Positions 1 through 9,145 of a stretch of 64,000 nucleotides of DNA are shown here, in pieces. The notes below the pieces were generated by a model, which saw only the letters and a program-made list of their open reading frames with translations, did no database searches and was not told the origin of the DNA. Numbering within the stretch: the stretch's first letter is position 1; the number at the start of each line of letters is the position of its first letter. Source of the stretch: Mucilaginibacter conchicola (lineage in GTDB: Bacteria > Bacteroidota > Bacteroidia > Sphingobacteriales > Sphingobacteriaceae); the NCBI RefSeq assembly GCF_003432115.1, contig NZ_QWDC01000002.1, forward strand, positions 1,144,878 to 1,208,877. Reading direction: 5' to 3'. A program made the translations under genes and the position numbers.

Positions 1-23
1 CAAAGCAATTTCAAGATTGCATA

Positions 24-55
24 AAGCCTGTAAGTCATCAACTTACAGGCTTTTT
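24..55 (+). terminator. Intrinsic terminator of a gene off the left edge
   Basis: A 12-bp perfect stem (AAGCCTGTAAGT with ACTTACAGGCTT, loop CATCA) is followed by a T run. It points rightward, so it ends a plus-strand transcript that starts outside the window. The same GCCTG core appears in the terminators at 28929 and 55338. Confidence 0.8.
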
Positions 56-124
56 TGTTTTCAAAAGGTCCGTTTTGTAAGAGTTTTGGAATTGTTTTAA
101 TTAGCCGACCTAAAAATCTTTTGA

Positions 125-1030
125 TCACTTTAAATATCTTTCCAAATAACGGAAAAGCTTAGCTCTCACGGCCGGGGTGTCAAAAAAAGGCCCACCATGG
201 GGCGCACCGGGCAAGAGTAGCAATTCATTTTTTACATGCGCTTCATTAAGCTTTGTGCTTAGTTCTACAGACTGACTATGATCCACCGCCTGGTCTTTAT
301 CGCCATGCACAATAAAAAATGGCGGGTCATTTTGGTCTATATAATTTACCGGGCTTGCTTCTTTAGCTTTTTGCGGCTGTTCGGCGGCTTTGGCACCAAT
401 GAGTAATTGAACACCGCTGTTCGGGTCGGTGGTTCCCGGCCCGGTAAGTGTTTCAAGATTGCTTATGCCGTAGTAATCAAAAACAAGTTTGATATTGCAT
501 TGCTGAATGTTCCCGTCTGCATAAAACCTGCCGACCTTATTATTATTGGATAGGCCCAGCAAAGCCGCAAGATGGCCGCCTGCAGAGAAACCTATCAAGG
601 CTATTCTGTTAACGTCTAAATGGTATTTACTTGCATTCCCAGTGATATAAGTTAACACCTGGTTGCAGTCTTGTATCTGTGCCGGAAATTGATCAGTACT
701 GCTGTACCGGTAATTTGCGGATACGATGGCGTATCCTTTTTCAATCATTTCACGGGCGGTGGTGCCCATATAGTCCATCGCACTGTATTTGTCGCCTTTT
801 CGCCATCCGCCACCATGTAGCCAAACCACTACAGGATAAGAGCCTTTTTGGGTAGAAGGGATGTAAACATCTAACTGATGCCTAATTAAAGTATCGTTAG
901 CATAAGATACATTCTGATAAAGAACAGTGCCTTTGGGCAGAAATTTTATAATAGGGTTTTCATTTTGTGCACCGGCACTTCTTGAAATGATCAGAAGAAA
1001 GAAAAACAGCACAATTTGAAGATTTTTCAT
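125..1030 (-). CDS. Secreted alpha/beta-hydrolase esterase (BD-FAE type)
   Basis: A 301-residue alpha/beta hydrolase with an N-terminal signal peptide (about residues 1-21). The oxyanion-hole motif HGGGW is at 72-76, the nucleophile elbow GFSAGG has Ser149, and the probable acid and base are Asp246 (in GDKDQAVD) and His278 (in APHGG). The family includes carbohydrate esterases, among them feruloyl and acetyl esterases, as well as lipases. It is divergent from the GH127 gene at 1238, sharing a 207-bp upstream region. Since ferulate decorates plant arabinose residues, an accessory carbohydrate-esterase role is reasonable, but this is inference from context. A general lipase or esterase is the alternative. 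Confidence 0.85.
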   Translation of the reverse strand: MKNLQIVLFFFLLIISRSAGAQNENPIIKFLPKGTVLYQNVSYANDTLIRHQLDVYIPSTQKGSYPVVVWLHGGGWRKGDKYSAMDYMGTTAREMIEKGYAIVSANYRYSSTDQFPAQIQDCNQVLTYITGNASKYHLDVNRIALIGFSAGGHLAALLGLSNNNKVGRFYADGNIQQCNIKLVFDYYGISNLETLTGPGTTDPNSGVQLLIGAKAAEQPQKAKEASPVNYIDQNDPPFFIVHGDKDQAVDHSQSVELSTKLNEAHVKNELLLLPGAPHGGPFFDTPAVRAKLFRYLERYLK

Positions 1031-1237
1031 AGGGCTTATATTGTCTCAAAAATAGCCGATTAAAGCGTATAATAAATTTGAAGTAGTTTTTATAAGGGGC
1101 AACCGGGTTAGTATACGCTAACAATAAGCTAATATTTAAACCGATATCGCCAAGCTAAGTAGTTATTTTAGACCATCGAAGTTATGCTTCAAAATGCCGA
1201 CTTTGTTAGATGTTAATTTGTTTATTAACAATGATAT

Positions 1238-4200
1238 ATGGTTAAAAATCTTAAAATAATAGCCTTGCTTATCGTAGCCATCTTTTTTTTGGCGACGAGG
1301 GTTTCGTATGCCCAAAGCGGAGATCAGATATTGGACGGCATTGGCGAAACAGATATGGTTGCGCGTTACGTTCTTAATGGCGATGTAAAAGACTGGTCGC
1401 GGAATAACCTGCATGGTAAATTGTATGGCGACTGGAGTTTTGTGGGCGATAGCCGTTTCGGTAAAGTATTATCGCTATCCGGAGAAAATGCTTTTATAAA
1501 CCTGCCCGGTGAGGTGCTTACCGGTTTGGAATCTATAAGCGTTACAGGTTGGATCTATTTACGTTCAACGCAGCCGGGCCAGCGTTTTTTTGATTTCGGG
1601 AAGAATGAAAAAAACCATTTCAGCGCCAGCCCTATAGGTGGCGTGCAGCAGCCGGGTTACCAGGCTATACTAACAAACAACGGTAGTAATTTGCCGGCTA
1701 TAGCCCCGGCTATCGAACTGAACAAATGGGCGCATCTGGCCGTGGTGATAGATATTTCATCAAAAACAACATTCATTTATCTTAACGGGAAACAAGCTGG
1801 GCAGGCAACCGGGATCCCAAATGAGCTAACGCAGGTTTTTGGTAATAGGAATGATAAGAAAACACTGTATGTGGGGCGATCGTTAACGGCTACAGATCCG
1901 TATTTAAATGCGCTTTTGCATGATGTTCGCGTTTACCGTGTTCCGTTGTCTGGTAAGCAGGTTGCAACTATCTACGGCAATACTTTAAAAGGTAACAGTG
2001 ATGTAAATGTGAACACCCAAGCTGCCGCAGAAGATGACCTTCAACATTTTGCGGCTACAAAGCCGCAGCTTTACAATGCTTATTTAGTCAGCGTTGCAGA
2101 TACCACCGTATCTACAACAGTTGGCAATCTGCCACGCTTGCCCGGGTATTTGAACGGGGTATATAAAAACGGCATAAAAGGGCCAAAGGTGAGGGTACTA
2201 TGGCCAAACCCAAATAACAATAATGAGGTTCTTAAGCCCGGCCAATATAAAATTACTGGCCGCGTTCCGGGTACGGTATTGCAACCGCAGGTTACCGTAA
2301 CCGTAAACGAGGTGGCAAAAGCTTTGGCCCCAAAACCAACCCTGCAAGCCTTTAAGCTAAGTCAAGTGTCTTTAAATAATGATGTGGCCGGCAATCAAAC
2401 CAAGTTTGAAGAAAACAGGGACAAGTTTATCACAACCCTTGCCAAAACAGATCCCAACTCGTTCCTGTATATGTTTAGGGAAACCTTTGGGCAAAAGCAA
2501 CCGGCGGGCGCCAAACCTTTGGGTGTTTGGGATAGCCAGGATACCAAACTGCGCGGGCACGCCACCGGGCATTACCTTACGGCCATTGCGCAGGCTTATG
2601 CAAGTACGGGTTATAATAAGGTTTTACAGGCAAATTTTGCCCGCAAAATGGCATATATGGTGAATACCTTGTATTCGCTCTCCCAACTATCCGGCGTAGC
2701 CGTAAAGCCCGGCGGCCCGCATGTTGCTAACCCCGCGGATGTACCGGTGGGTAAAGGGAAAACTAAATATGACTCTGACTTGAGTACCGAGGGCCTGCGC
2801 ACCGATTACTGGAATTGGGGAACGGGATATATTAGCGCCTATCCGCCTGATCAGTTTATTATGCTGGAGCATGGCGCCAAATATGGCGGGCAAAAAAATC
2901 AGATCTGGGCGCCGTATTATACCCTGCATAAAATTTTGGCCGGTTTGTTAGATGTCTACGCAGTAAGCAATAATAAAAAAGCTCTTGCCACAGCTACCCG
3001 CATGGGCGACTGGGTGCATGCCCGCCTGAGCAGGTTACCGCAAGATACCCTTATTAAGATGTGGAATACTTACATAGCAGGCGAATACGGCGGCATGAAT
3101 GAGGTAATGGCGCGTTTGTACGAGTTAACTGGTAACAAAAGCTATCTCGAGACCGCGCAGCAGTTTGATAACATCAGGGTATTTTTTGGGGATAAGCAAC
3201 ACGACAGCGGTTTGGCGAAAAACGTAGATAATTTTAGAGGGTTGCATGCTAACCAGCACATTCCGCAGATCATAGGAAGTATTGAAACCTACCGGGCATC
3301 TAACAACCCCGATTACTACAAAATAGCCGACAATTTTTGGCACAAAGCTATTAGCGATTATATGTACAGTATTGGTGGTGTTGCAGGCGCACGCAACCCG
3401 GCTAATGCCGAGTGTTTTATTGGGCAGCCGGCAACTTTGTACCAAAATGGATTCTCGGCCGGGGGGCAAAACGAAACCTGTGCAACCTATAATATGCTGA
3501 AACTAACCAGCGATCTGTTTATGTACAACCAGCAAGGCCAACTGATGGATTATTACGAGCGGGCGCTATATAACCATATATTGGCTTCGGTAGATGAGGA
3601 TAGCCCGGCAAATACTTATCATGTACCGCTTAGACCCGGCTCGGCAAAACAATTTAGTAACGGCGACATGACCGGCTTCACCTGCTGCAATGGCACAGGA
3701 TTGGAAAGCAATACCAAGCTCCAAAACTCTATCTATTTTAAAAGTACGGATAACAAGGCCTTGTATGTTAACCTCTATATCCCCTCAACTTTGAGGTGGA
3801 CGGAGCGCAATGTTGTAATAGAGCAAAACACCAATTTCCCGCATGAAGACTACACAAAGTTGACCATAAAAGGCAGCGGCAAGTTTGACGTATATGTGCG
3901 CGTACCGGGATGGGCCACCAAAGGTTTCTTTGTAAAGATAAACGGGCAAGCGCAGCAAGTTACGGCCACGCCCGGCACCTATTTAAAACTCAGCCGCACC
4001 TGGAAAAGCGGTGACGCGATTGATCTGAAAATGCCATTCACTTTCCACCTTGATCCCGTTATGGATCAGCAGAATATAGCCAGCCTGTTTTATGGGCCTA
4101 TACTGTTAGCCGCCCAGGAAAATGAAGCGCGAAAAGACTGGCGCAAGGTAACGCTTGATGCACAAGATATCAGCAGTGCTATTAAAGGCGACCCAAAGCA

Positions 4201-4291
4201 ACTCAACTTTACTATTGAAGGTGTGCCGTTTAAGCCATTCTATGATTCGTATGGCCGCTATTCGGTTTACCTGGATGTACTTTTAAAGTGA
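1238..4291 (+). CDS. LamG / Ig-like / GH127 beta-L-arabinofuranosidase
   Basis: A 1017-residue secreted enzyme. A signal peptide (1-25, cut near YAQ) is followed by a LamG concanavalin-like fold (about 30-250), a short bacterial Ig-like segment (about 275-350, with NLPRLPGYLNGVY) and a DUF1680/GH127 catalytic domain (about 360-1017). GH127 enzymes remove beta-L-arabinofuranose, classically from hydroxyproline-linked arabino-oligosaccharides. The Zn-binding set is visible: Glu746 and Cys748 in NETC, and the pair Cys816-Cys817 in FTCCNGTG, one of which is the nucleophile in the characterised enzyme. LamG suggests glycan targeting. It ends 15 bp from the convergent GH51 gene. DUF1680 members with other linkage specificity (GH146-type) remain possible. 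Confidence 0.9.
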   Translation: MVKNLKIIALLIVAIFFLATRVSYAQSGDQILDGIGETDMVARYVLNGDVKDWSRNNLHGKLYGDWSFVGDSRFGKVLSLSGENAFINLPGEVLTGLESISVTGWIYLRSTQPGQRFFDFGKNEKNHFSASPIGGVQQPGYQAILTNNGSNLPAIAPAIELNKWAHLAVVIDISSKTTFIYLNGKQAGQATGIPNELTQVFGNRNDKKTLYVGRSLTATDPYLNALLHDVRVYRVPLSGKQVATIYGNTLKGNSDVNVNTQAAAEDDLQHFAATKPQLYNAYLVSVADTTVSTTVGNLPRLPGYLNGVYKNGIKGPKVRVLWPNPNNNNEVLKPGQYKITGRVPGTVLQPQVTVTVNEVAKALAPKPTLQAFKLSQVSLNNDVAGNQTKFEENRDKFITTLAKTDPNSFLYMFRETFGQKQPAGAKPLGVWDSQDTKLRGHATGHYLTAIAQAYASTGYNKVLQANFARKMAYMVNTLYSLSQLSGVAVKPGGPHVANPADVPVGKGKTKYDSDLSTEGLRTDYWNWGTGYISAYPPDQFIMLEHGAKYGGQKNQIWAPYYTLHKILAGLLDVYAVSNNKKALATATRMGDWVHARLSRLPQDTLIKMWNTYIAGEYGGMNEVMARLYELTGNKSYLETAQQFDNIRVFFGDKQHDSGLAKNVDNFRGLHANQHIPQIIGSIETYRASNNPDYYKIADNFWHKAISDYMYSIGGVAGARNPANAECFIGQPATLYQNGFSAGGQNETCATYNMLKLTSDLFMYNQQGQLMDYYERALYNHILASVDEDSPANTYHVPLRPGSAKQFSNGDMTGFTCCNGTGLESNTKLQNSIYFKSTDNKALYVNLYIPSTLRWTERNVVIEQNTNFPHEDYTKLTIKGSGKFDVYVRVPGWATKGFFVKINGQAQQVTATPGTYLKLSRTWKSGDAIDLKMPFTFHLDPVMDQQNIASLFYGPILLAAQENEARKDWRKVTLDAQDISSAIKGDPKQLNFTIEGVPFKPFYDSYGRYSVYLDVLLK

Positions 4292-4306
4292 TACGATAGC
4301 AGAGCG

Positions 4307-5854
4307 TTAATTAAGTGAAAGTGCAACTACAGAAATGGCGGGCAGTATTATTTCTACAGTATTGCCGGTCATTTTAAAATCTTTAAAGGTTATTGTTTTC
4401 ACCTTATCGGGTGCATTAAACGTATTGCAATCACCGGTTTTGGCTGATGTTAGGATACGCCCGCTGATGTTTTTAAAGCTTTGCCCGTTTAGTCTTAACG
4501 TTACTTTCTGCTTTTTAGCCGGGTCAATATTGGTTAGAGTGATGTTTACTACCCCCGCGGTATTTTTTGATGCCGAGGCTGATACCGCCGGTAGTTTATC
4601 TTTCCCAAAACTGTATTCAGTATCACTCACCTGTGTAGGTACCAGCGTGGCATCCTGATGCACGTTGTACATTTCCATCACATAGTAAGTTGGCGTAAGT
4701 ATCATTTTTTGTTGATTGGTCAATATAACCGCCTGCAGCACATTTATACATTGGGCAAGGTTAGCCATACGCACCCTGTCTGCATGGTTGTTAAAAATAT
4801 TTAAAGTAGTGCCGGCTATCATGGCATCGCGCATGGTGTTTTGCTGGTAAAGGAAACCCGGATTGGTGCCTTGCTCTACGTCATACCATCCGCCCCACTC
4901 ATCAACTACAAGGGCTATTTGTTTTTTAGGATCGTATTTATCCATTATGCGGCTATGTTTGGTCACCAACGAGTCCATCTGGAGCGAGCGCTGCATAGTG
5001 GTAAAATATTGTTCCTCGCTAAAGCCTGTTGCCGGGCCTTTATGGTTCCAATCAATAACAGCATAGTGATGAATGGCTACCCCTTCAATAAGGTGGTGTG
5101 GTATATTCTTCATCAGGGTTTCAGTCCAGTTGTAATCATCATCGCTGGCGCCCGATGCTACGCGGAACAGTTTGGTTTTGCCTTCTGAGCTCCCCATAAA
5201 TGTGGCGTATTTGCGAAACTCGTTGGCATAGTACTCCGGTGTCATGTTGCCGCCACAGCCCCAGGCCTCGTTGCCTACGCCCCAAAACTTTACGCTCCAG
5301 GGCTCAGTGCGGCCATTGGCCTTACGCAGGTCAGACATGGGGTTTTTGTTATCAGAGCTGGTGTACTGTACCCAATCTGCCAATTCCTGTACTGTGCCGC
5401 TGCCAACGTTACCGGCTACATAGGGGTCGGCACCTAACAGCTCGCAAAGGTTTAAAAAATCATGGGTGCCAAAGCTATTGTCTTCTGCAACGTTACCCCA
5501 CCATTTATTTACAATGGCCGGCCTTTTATCCTTCGGGCCGATGCCATCTTTCCAATGATAAGTATCGGCAAAGCAACCGCCGGGCCATCTTAACGATGGT
5601 ATCTTCATTTTCTTAAGCGCTGCAACTACATCATTACGTACGCCATTGGTATTTGGTATTTTTGAAGTGTCACCTACGTAAAAGCCATCGTAAATACCCC
5701 GGCCCAAATGCTCAGCAAAATGGCTGTAAATATATTTACTGATCACCGGGTTGGGTGCCGCGCTCTTAAGCTCTACGTTGATGATGGTTTGCCCTTTAAC
5801 AACCAAAGAGCATAAAAATGAGGCAATAAAAGCTTTAAAAAATAGTGACTTCAT
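4307..5854 (-). CDS. GH51 alpha-L-arabinofuranosidase
   Basis: A 515-residue secreted GH51 enzyme (signal peptide to about residue 21) that releases alpha-L-arabinofuranose from arabinan, arabinoxylan or arabinogalactan side chains. The acid/base is Glu196 in WGVGNEAWG and the nucleophile is Glu319 in VVDEWGGWYD, both standard for clan GH-A. A TIM barrel is followed by the usual C-terminal beta-sandwich (about 390-515). The length is normal for the family. It faces the GH127 gene and is last in a run of minus-strand genes that includes the hydroxyproline pathway. Together the GH51 and two GH127 proteins could strip mixed alpha/beta arabinose chains. Confidence 0.93.
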   Translation of the reverse strand: MKSLFFKAFIASFLCSLVVKGQTIINVELKSAAPNPVISKYIYSHFAEHLGRGIYDGFYVGDTSKIPNTNGVRNDVVAALKKMKIPSLRWPGGCFADTYHWKDGIGPKDKRPAIVNKWWGNVAEDNSFGTHDFLNLCELLGADPYVAGNVGSGTVQELADWVQYTSSDNKNPMSDLRKANGRTEPWSVKFWGVGNEAWGCGGNMTPEYYANEFRKYATFMGSSEGKTKLFRVASGASDDDYNWTETLMKNIPHHLIEGVAIHHYAVIDWNHKGPATGFSEEQYFTTMQRSLQMDSLVTKHSRIMDKYDPKKQIALVVDEWGGWYDVEQGTNPGFLYQQNTMRDAMIAGTTLNIFNNHADRVRMANLAQCINVLQAVILTNQQKMILTPTYYVMEMYNVHQDATLVPTQVSDTEYSFGKDKLPAVSASASKNTAGVVNITLTNIDPAKKQKVTLRLNGQSFKNISGRILTSAKTGDCNTFNAPDKVKTITFKDFKMTGNTVEIILPAISVVALSLN

Positions 5855-5954
5855 AAGATACTGTTGAGGTTGGCGGATTTAGTAACGGCTAAAAATAATT
5901 ATTAAGCCATAAAGCAAATTACTATTAATTAACACATTATAGCAGGCATTTAAC

Positions 5955-5989
5955 AAAGCGGCCCGCATCTTAGGATGCAGGCCGCTTTT
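5955..5989 (-). terminator. Terminator after the aminopeptidase gene
   Basis: A long stem (AAAGCGGCC with GGCCGCTTT, continuing GCATC/GATGC around a TTAG loop, one C/A mismatch) lies just past the stop at 6015 on the minus strand. Confidence 0.75.
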
Positions 5990-6014
5990 ATCGTTAGATA
6001 AGAAAGAATGTGTC

Positions 6015-7418
6015 TTATGATCTTAAAGCTTCTATCTCCTGCCTTGTTTTAGGCAGGTATTTACCTAATAACTGGCTGCCGTTATCAGTTATCAGGAAGT
6101 TATCCTCAATGCGGATCCCACCAAAATCGCGGTAGGTATTTAATACATCGTAGTTGATGAAGTCATTGTATTTTTTCTCGGCTTCCCAACGGTCTATCAG
6201 TTCGGGGATGATGTAGATGCCCGGCTCAACGGTAAGCACATAACCGGCCTCAAGCTCGCGGCCCAGCCTCAGGGATTTTAAGCCGAAAATTTCTGTCTCT
6301 TTCTTAAGCGTATCGGTATAGCCTACGTATTGCTCGCCAAGGTCTTCCATATCGTGGGTATCCATACCCAGCATGTGGCCCAAGCCACATTGGAAAAACA
6401 TAGTGTGCGCACCGGCGGCAACGGCTTCTTCAGTATCGCCTTTCATTATGCCCACTGCTGTTAGGCCTTCCGCCAGTTTCTGGCAAGCCTGCAGGTGTAT
6501 ATCCTTATACCTCGTGCCTGGTTTTAATAAACTAATGGCATGATCCATTGAGTTTAGCACAACATCATAAAGTTCGCGCTGGCGGGTGTCAAATTGTTTA
6601 CCTACCGGGAAGGTGCGGGTAAGGTCGCCGCCGTAGTGCATGGCATTTTCGGCACCGATATCGCTTAGTACCATATCGCCATCGGCCAAAATATTACCGT
6701 AATAGTGCGTATGCAGCGTTTGGCCATGTTTGGTGATGATGGCCGGGTAACCGAGCCTTGCATCGTTTGCTATGGCTACTTCATGAGCTTTGGCTACCAG
6801 TTCGTATTCGCGTATGCCCGGGCGCGCATATTTGATCACCGCCAATTCCATATCAATACTGATATTTACGGCTTTTTCTATCTCCGCAACCTCAAGTGCT
6901 GTTTTGATCACCCTTTGGCTAATAACGGCTTTGATCAAATCTACCGATACATGGTTTTTAAGGCCGGCAATATCGGTTTGTAACCAAGTCGCCAGCTTTA
7001 CCTTATTTTCGGGGCGGTAAGGCGGTAAAAGATTAACGGCCCTGCCTGCAGAGAGCGCTTTGCCAATGTAATCAGCAATTTGCGGGTAGGCTTTGGTTTG
7101 AGATACGCCTGCCAATGCCGCCATTTCGGCTACTGATGGTAAGGTACCTGTCCAGATGATATCATCGATAGTAAGGTCGTTACCAAATATCACTTCCTCG
7201 CCGGTGTTGGTATCCATCACGGCTGCCAAACCCGCCACATCAAGCCCGAAATAATAAAGAAAACTGCTATCCTGCCTAAAAGGGAAGGTGTTGTCCTTGT
7301 AATTCATGCTGCTCTCATCGTTTCCCATTAAAACGATGATGCCTTTACCGCTCATTTTTTGTTTTAAAACGCTGCGGCGCTGCTCGTAAACCTGTTTATC
7401 AAAAAGCTGAAACTCCAT
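6015..7418 (-). CDS. pepP: Xaa-Pro aminopeptidase (M24B)
   Basis: Aminopeptidase P type metallopeptidase that removes an N-terminal residue ahead of proline. A creatinase-like N-terminal domain (about 1-170) precedes the pita-bread domain. Metal ligands are visible: Asp in LSDIGAENAMHYGGD (two Asp), His in GLGHMLGMD, and Glu in TVEPGIYI and GIRIEDNF. I place the start at the ATG at 7418 (MEFQLF, 467 residues). The ATG 18 bases upstream lies inside the perfect terminator stem at 7433-7462. It sits directly downstream of the semialdehyde dehydrogenase in a hydroxyproline catabolic cluster, so it could free hydroxyproline or proline from peptides. No signal peptide is seen, so it should act in the cytoplasm. 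Confidence 0.92.
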   Translation of the reverse strand: MEFQLFDKQVYEQRRSVLKQKMSGKGIIVLMGNDESSMNYKDNTFPFRQDSSFLYYFGLDVAGLAAVMDTNTGEEVIFGNDLTIDDIIWTGTLPSVAEMAALAGVSQTKAYPQIADYIGKALSAGRAVNLLPPYRPENKVKLATWLQTDIAGLKNHVSVDLIKAVISQRVIKTALEVAEIEKAVNISIDMELAVIKYARPGIREYELVAKAHEVAIANDARLGYPAIITKHGQTLHTHYYGNILADGDMVLSDIGAENAMHYGGDLTRTFPVGKQFDTRQRELYDVVLNSMDHAISLLKPGTRYKDIHLQACQKLAEGLTAVGIMKGDTEEAVAAGAHTMFFQCGLGHMLGMDTHDMEDLGEQYVGYTDTLKKETEIFGLKSLRLGRELEAGYVLTVEPGIYIIPELIDRWEAEKKYNDFINYDVLNTYRDFGGIRIEDNFLITDNGSQLLGKYLPKTRQEIEALRS

Positions 7419-7432
7419 AATCGTAAAATTAA

Positions 7433-7462
7433 GCATGCCGGTTATTTAGGTAACCGGCATGC
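7433..7462 (-). terminator. Perfect 12-bp stem after the semialdehyde dehydrogenase gene
   Basis: GCATGCCGGTTA and TAACCGGCATGC form a perfect 12-bp stem with a 6-base loop, followed on the minus strand by TTAATTTTA. It separates the dehydrogenase from the aminopeptidase and contains the upstream ATG that would otherwise extend the aminopeptidase. Confidence 0.7.
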
Positions 7463-7484
7463 AAATATTAGTCAAATTAACGGC

Positions 7485-8969
7485 TTATTTTTTCCATTCG
7501 CCGTCAAACAAGCGCCATATATTAGTTGGGTTGGCTTGCTGCAGGGCAACCGGCAACAAAGCATCAGGGCAATTTTGGAAGCAAACCGGGCGTACCCATC
7601 TTTTTGCAGCGTTTATACCAACAGCGGTAAAACGGCTATCGGTAGTGGCAGGGAAAGGGCCGCCATGCACCATGCTTGCACAAACTTCTACACCCGTAGG
7701 TACACCGTTAAATAATACCCTGCCGGCTAATAACGGCAGCATTTGCAGCAGGTTAGGGTGCGATGCAAGATCACTATCCGTACCCATTACGGTTGTGGTA
7801 AGCTGGCCCGATACCGTTTTTAAAACCTGCATCAGTTGCTGCTCGTCCTTGCATTTTACCAGCAGCGAGAATGGGCCGAAAACTTCTTCGCTCAGCAGGT
7901 GGTTCTGTAGAAATGTTTCGGCAGTTACGGTAGCAATAATGGGTTCGGCTTGTATATCTACACCTTTGGTGCTGGTACGGGCTACATCGGTAACACCGTC
8001 CTGGCTAAGCGCGGCGCTGCTCTTTTTCTGGTAAGCCTCATGGATACCCGCGTGCAGCATGTTGGCTGGTTTAACCTGCTCAATTTGCCCGCCAAGGTGT
8101 TTATAAAACTCATCTAAACCTTCGCCCTCAACAGCCAGCATAAGGCCGGGATTGGTACAAAACTGGCCCATACCTAAAGTGATAGAGCCTGCATATTGTG
8201 TAGCCAGTTCGGCGGCATTTTGCTTAAGCGTATCCGGTAAAAAGATGACCGGGTTTATGCTGCCCATCTCAGAAAATACCGGGATAGGATTTTTTCTTTC
8301 TGATGAATATTTCAACAGCGCCAAACCACCAACTGTTGAGCCGGTAAAGCCCACCGCAGCGGTTTCATCGGCCTGTACCAGGGCCTTGCCTGTTTCGAAC
8401 GATGTACCGTGAACATGCTGGAATACATCCGTTGGCATGCCCGTGCGGGCTATCGCTTTTTTGATGGCCTGGTAAACCATTTCAGATGTCTCGGCATGGG
8501 CAGGGTGTGCTTTTACTACCACCGGGCAGCCTGCGCCCAGGGCGCTTGATGTATCGCCGCCTGCGGTTGAATAGGCAAACGGGAAATTACTGGCGCCAAA
8601 CACCACCACCGGGCCAAGCGGAATAAGCATTTTACGCAAATCTGGGCGTGGCAGTGGTGTTCTGTATGGCAGAGCTGTATCTATACTTGCCTCAACCCAG
8701 CTACCCTCGCGCAGCATTTCGGCAAACATGCGTAGCTGGCCAGTGGTGCGCCCGCGCTCGCCGGTTAAACGCGGCAAAGGCAAATTGGTCTCTTCTGATG
8801 CTTTTTGCAATAAGCTATCTCCTAAGGCCTCAATCTCTTCGGCAATTGCATCTAAAAATGTGGCTTTTTGCCCGGCGCTAAAGGTTTGATATTCTAAAAA
8901 CGCAGCATGCGAGCGCTGCATGATCAGTTTTATATCTTCTGTACTTACGTCTTTGAAGTTGTTATCCAT
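7485..8969 (-). CDS. 2-oxoglutarate semialdehyde dehydrogenase
   Basis: Aldehyde dehydrogenase superfamily, close to the 2,5-dioxovalerate (2-oxoglutarate semialdehyde) dehydrogenase group, which makes 2-oxoglutarate in the last step of hydroxyproline, and also pentose or glucarate, breakdown. Counting from the ATG at 8969 (MDNNF, 494 residues), the catalytic Cys is near 271 in GQFCTNPG and the general base Glu near 234 in VFSEMGS; GFTGSTVGG is the nucleotide-binding turn. The longer reading would need a TTG start. A consensus -7 element (9009-9016) and an operator-like motif (9061-9073) lie upstream. The neighbouring epimerase, dehydrogenase and deaminase genes make hydroxyproline the likely source of substrate. 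Confidence 0.9.
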   Translation of the reverse strand: MDNNFKDVSTEDIKLIMQRSHAAFLEYQTFSAGQKATFLDAIAEEIEALGDSLLQKASEETNLPLPRLTGERGRTTGQLRMFAEMLREGSWVEASIDTALPYRTPLPRPDLRKMLIPLGPVVVFGASNFPFAYSTAGGDTSSALGAGCPVVVKAHPAHAETSEMVYQAIKKAIARTGMPTDVFQHVHGTSFETGKALVQADETAAVGFTGSTVGGLALLKYSSERKNPIPVFSEMGSINPVIFLPDTLKQNAAELATQYAGSITLGMGQFCTNPGLMLAVEGEGLDEFYKHLGGQIEQVKPANMLHAGIHEAYQKKSSAALSQDGVTDVARTSTKGVDIQAEPIIATVTAETFLQNHLLSEEVFGPFSLLVKCKDEQQLMQVLKTVSGQLTTTVMGTDSDLASHPNLLQMLPLLAGRVLFNGVPTGVEVCASMVHGGPFPATTDSRFTAVGINAAKRWVRPVCFQNCPDALLPVALQQANPTNIWRLFDGEWKK

Positions 8970-9008
8970 GGTGTACGTATTTGTTAAAATGAGGCATAGC
9001 CCCAACAA

Positions 9009-9016
9009 CAAAAGTA
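9009..9016 (-). promoter_or_regulatory. -7 promoter element of the dehydrogenase gene
   Basis: Reads TACTTTTG on the minus strand, a full match to the Bacteroidota -7 consensus TAnnTTTG, 40 bases before the start codon. The -33 element is weak (TTTTAG about 21 bases upstream). Confidence 0.45.
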
Positions 9017-9060
9017 TTAAGCTTTTGCCGGGTATCCCTAAAATTCCTAACCAATTGTAG

Positions 9061-9073
9061 CAGTATTTTAACT
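9061..9073 (-). promoter_or_regulatory. Putative AraC-regulator site upstream of the dehydrogenase
   Basis: Minus strand reads AGTTAAAATACTG, 11 of 13 matching the motif GGTTAAAATATKG found at 15398, 15466 and 11946. It starts 45 bases upstream of the -7 element, almost the same spacing and orientation as the site at 15398. Confidence 0.4.
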
Positions 9074-9145
9074 TGTTGGGTAAATATAGATCCTAACAAA
9101 AGTCAAAAAATGGTTGCCATAAGTGTTGCCGCCTACAGAGGCAGT

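Noticed and set aside
1163..1414. Minus-strand ORF of 83 codons over the GH127 start
   Set aside because: It overlaps the signal peptide region of the GH127 gene on the other strand and has no support.
7419..7436. Upstream ATG of the Xaa-Pro aminopeptidase
   Set aside because: The codon lies inside a perfect 12-bp terminator stem belonging to the preceding gene.
7459..8034. Plus-strand ORF of 191 codons
   Set aside because: It is antisense to the well-supported aldehyde dehydrogenase gene and shows no recognisable domain.
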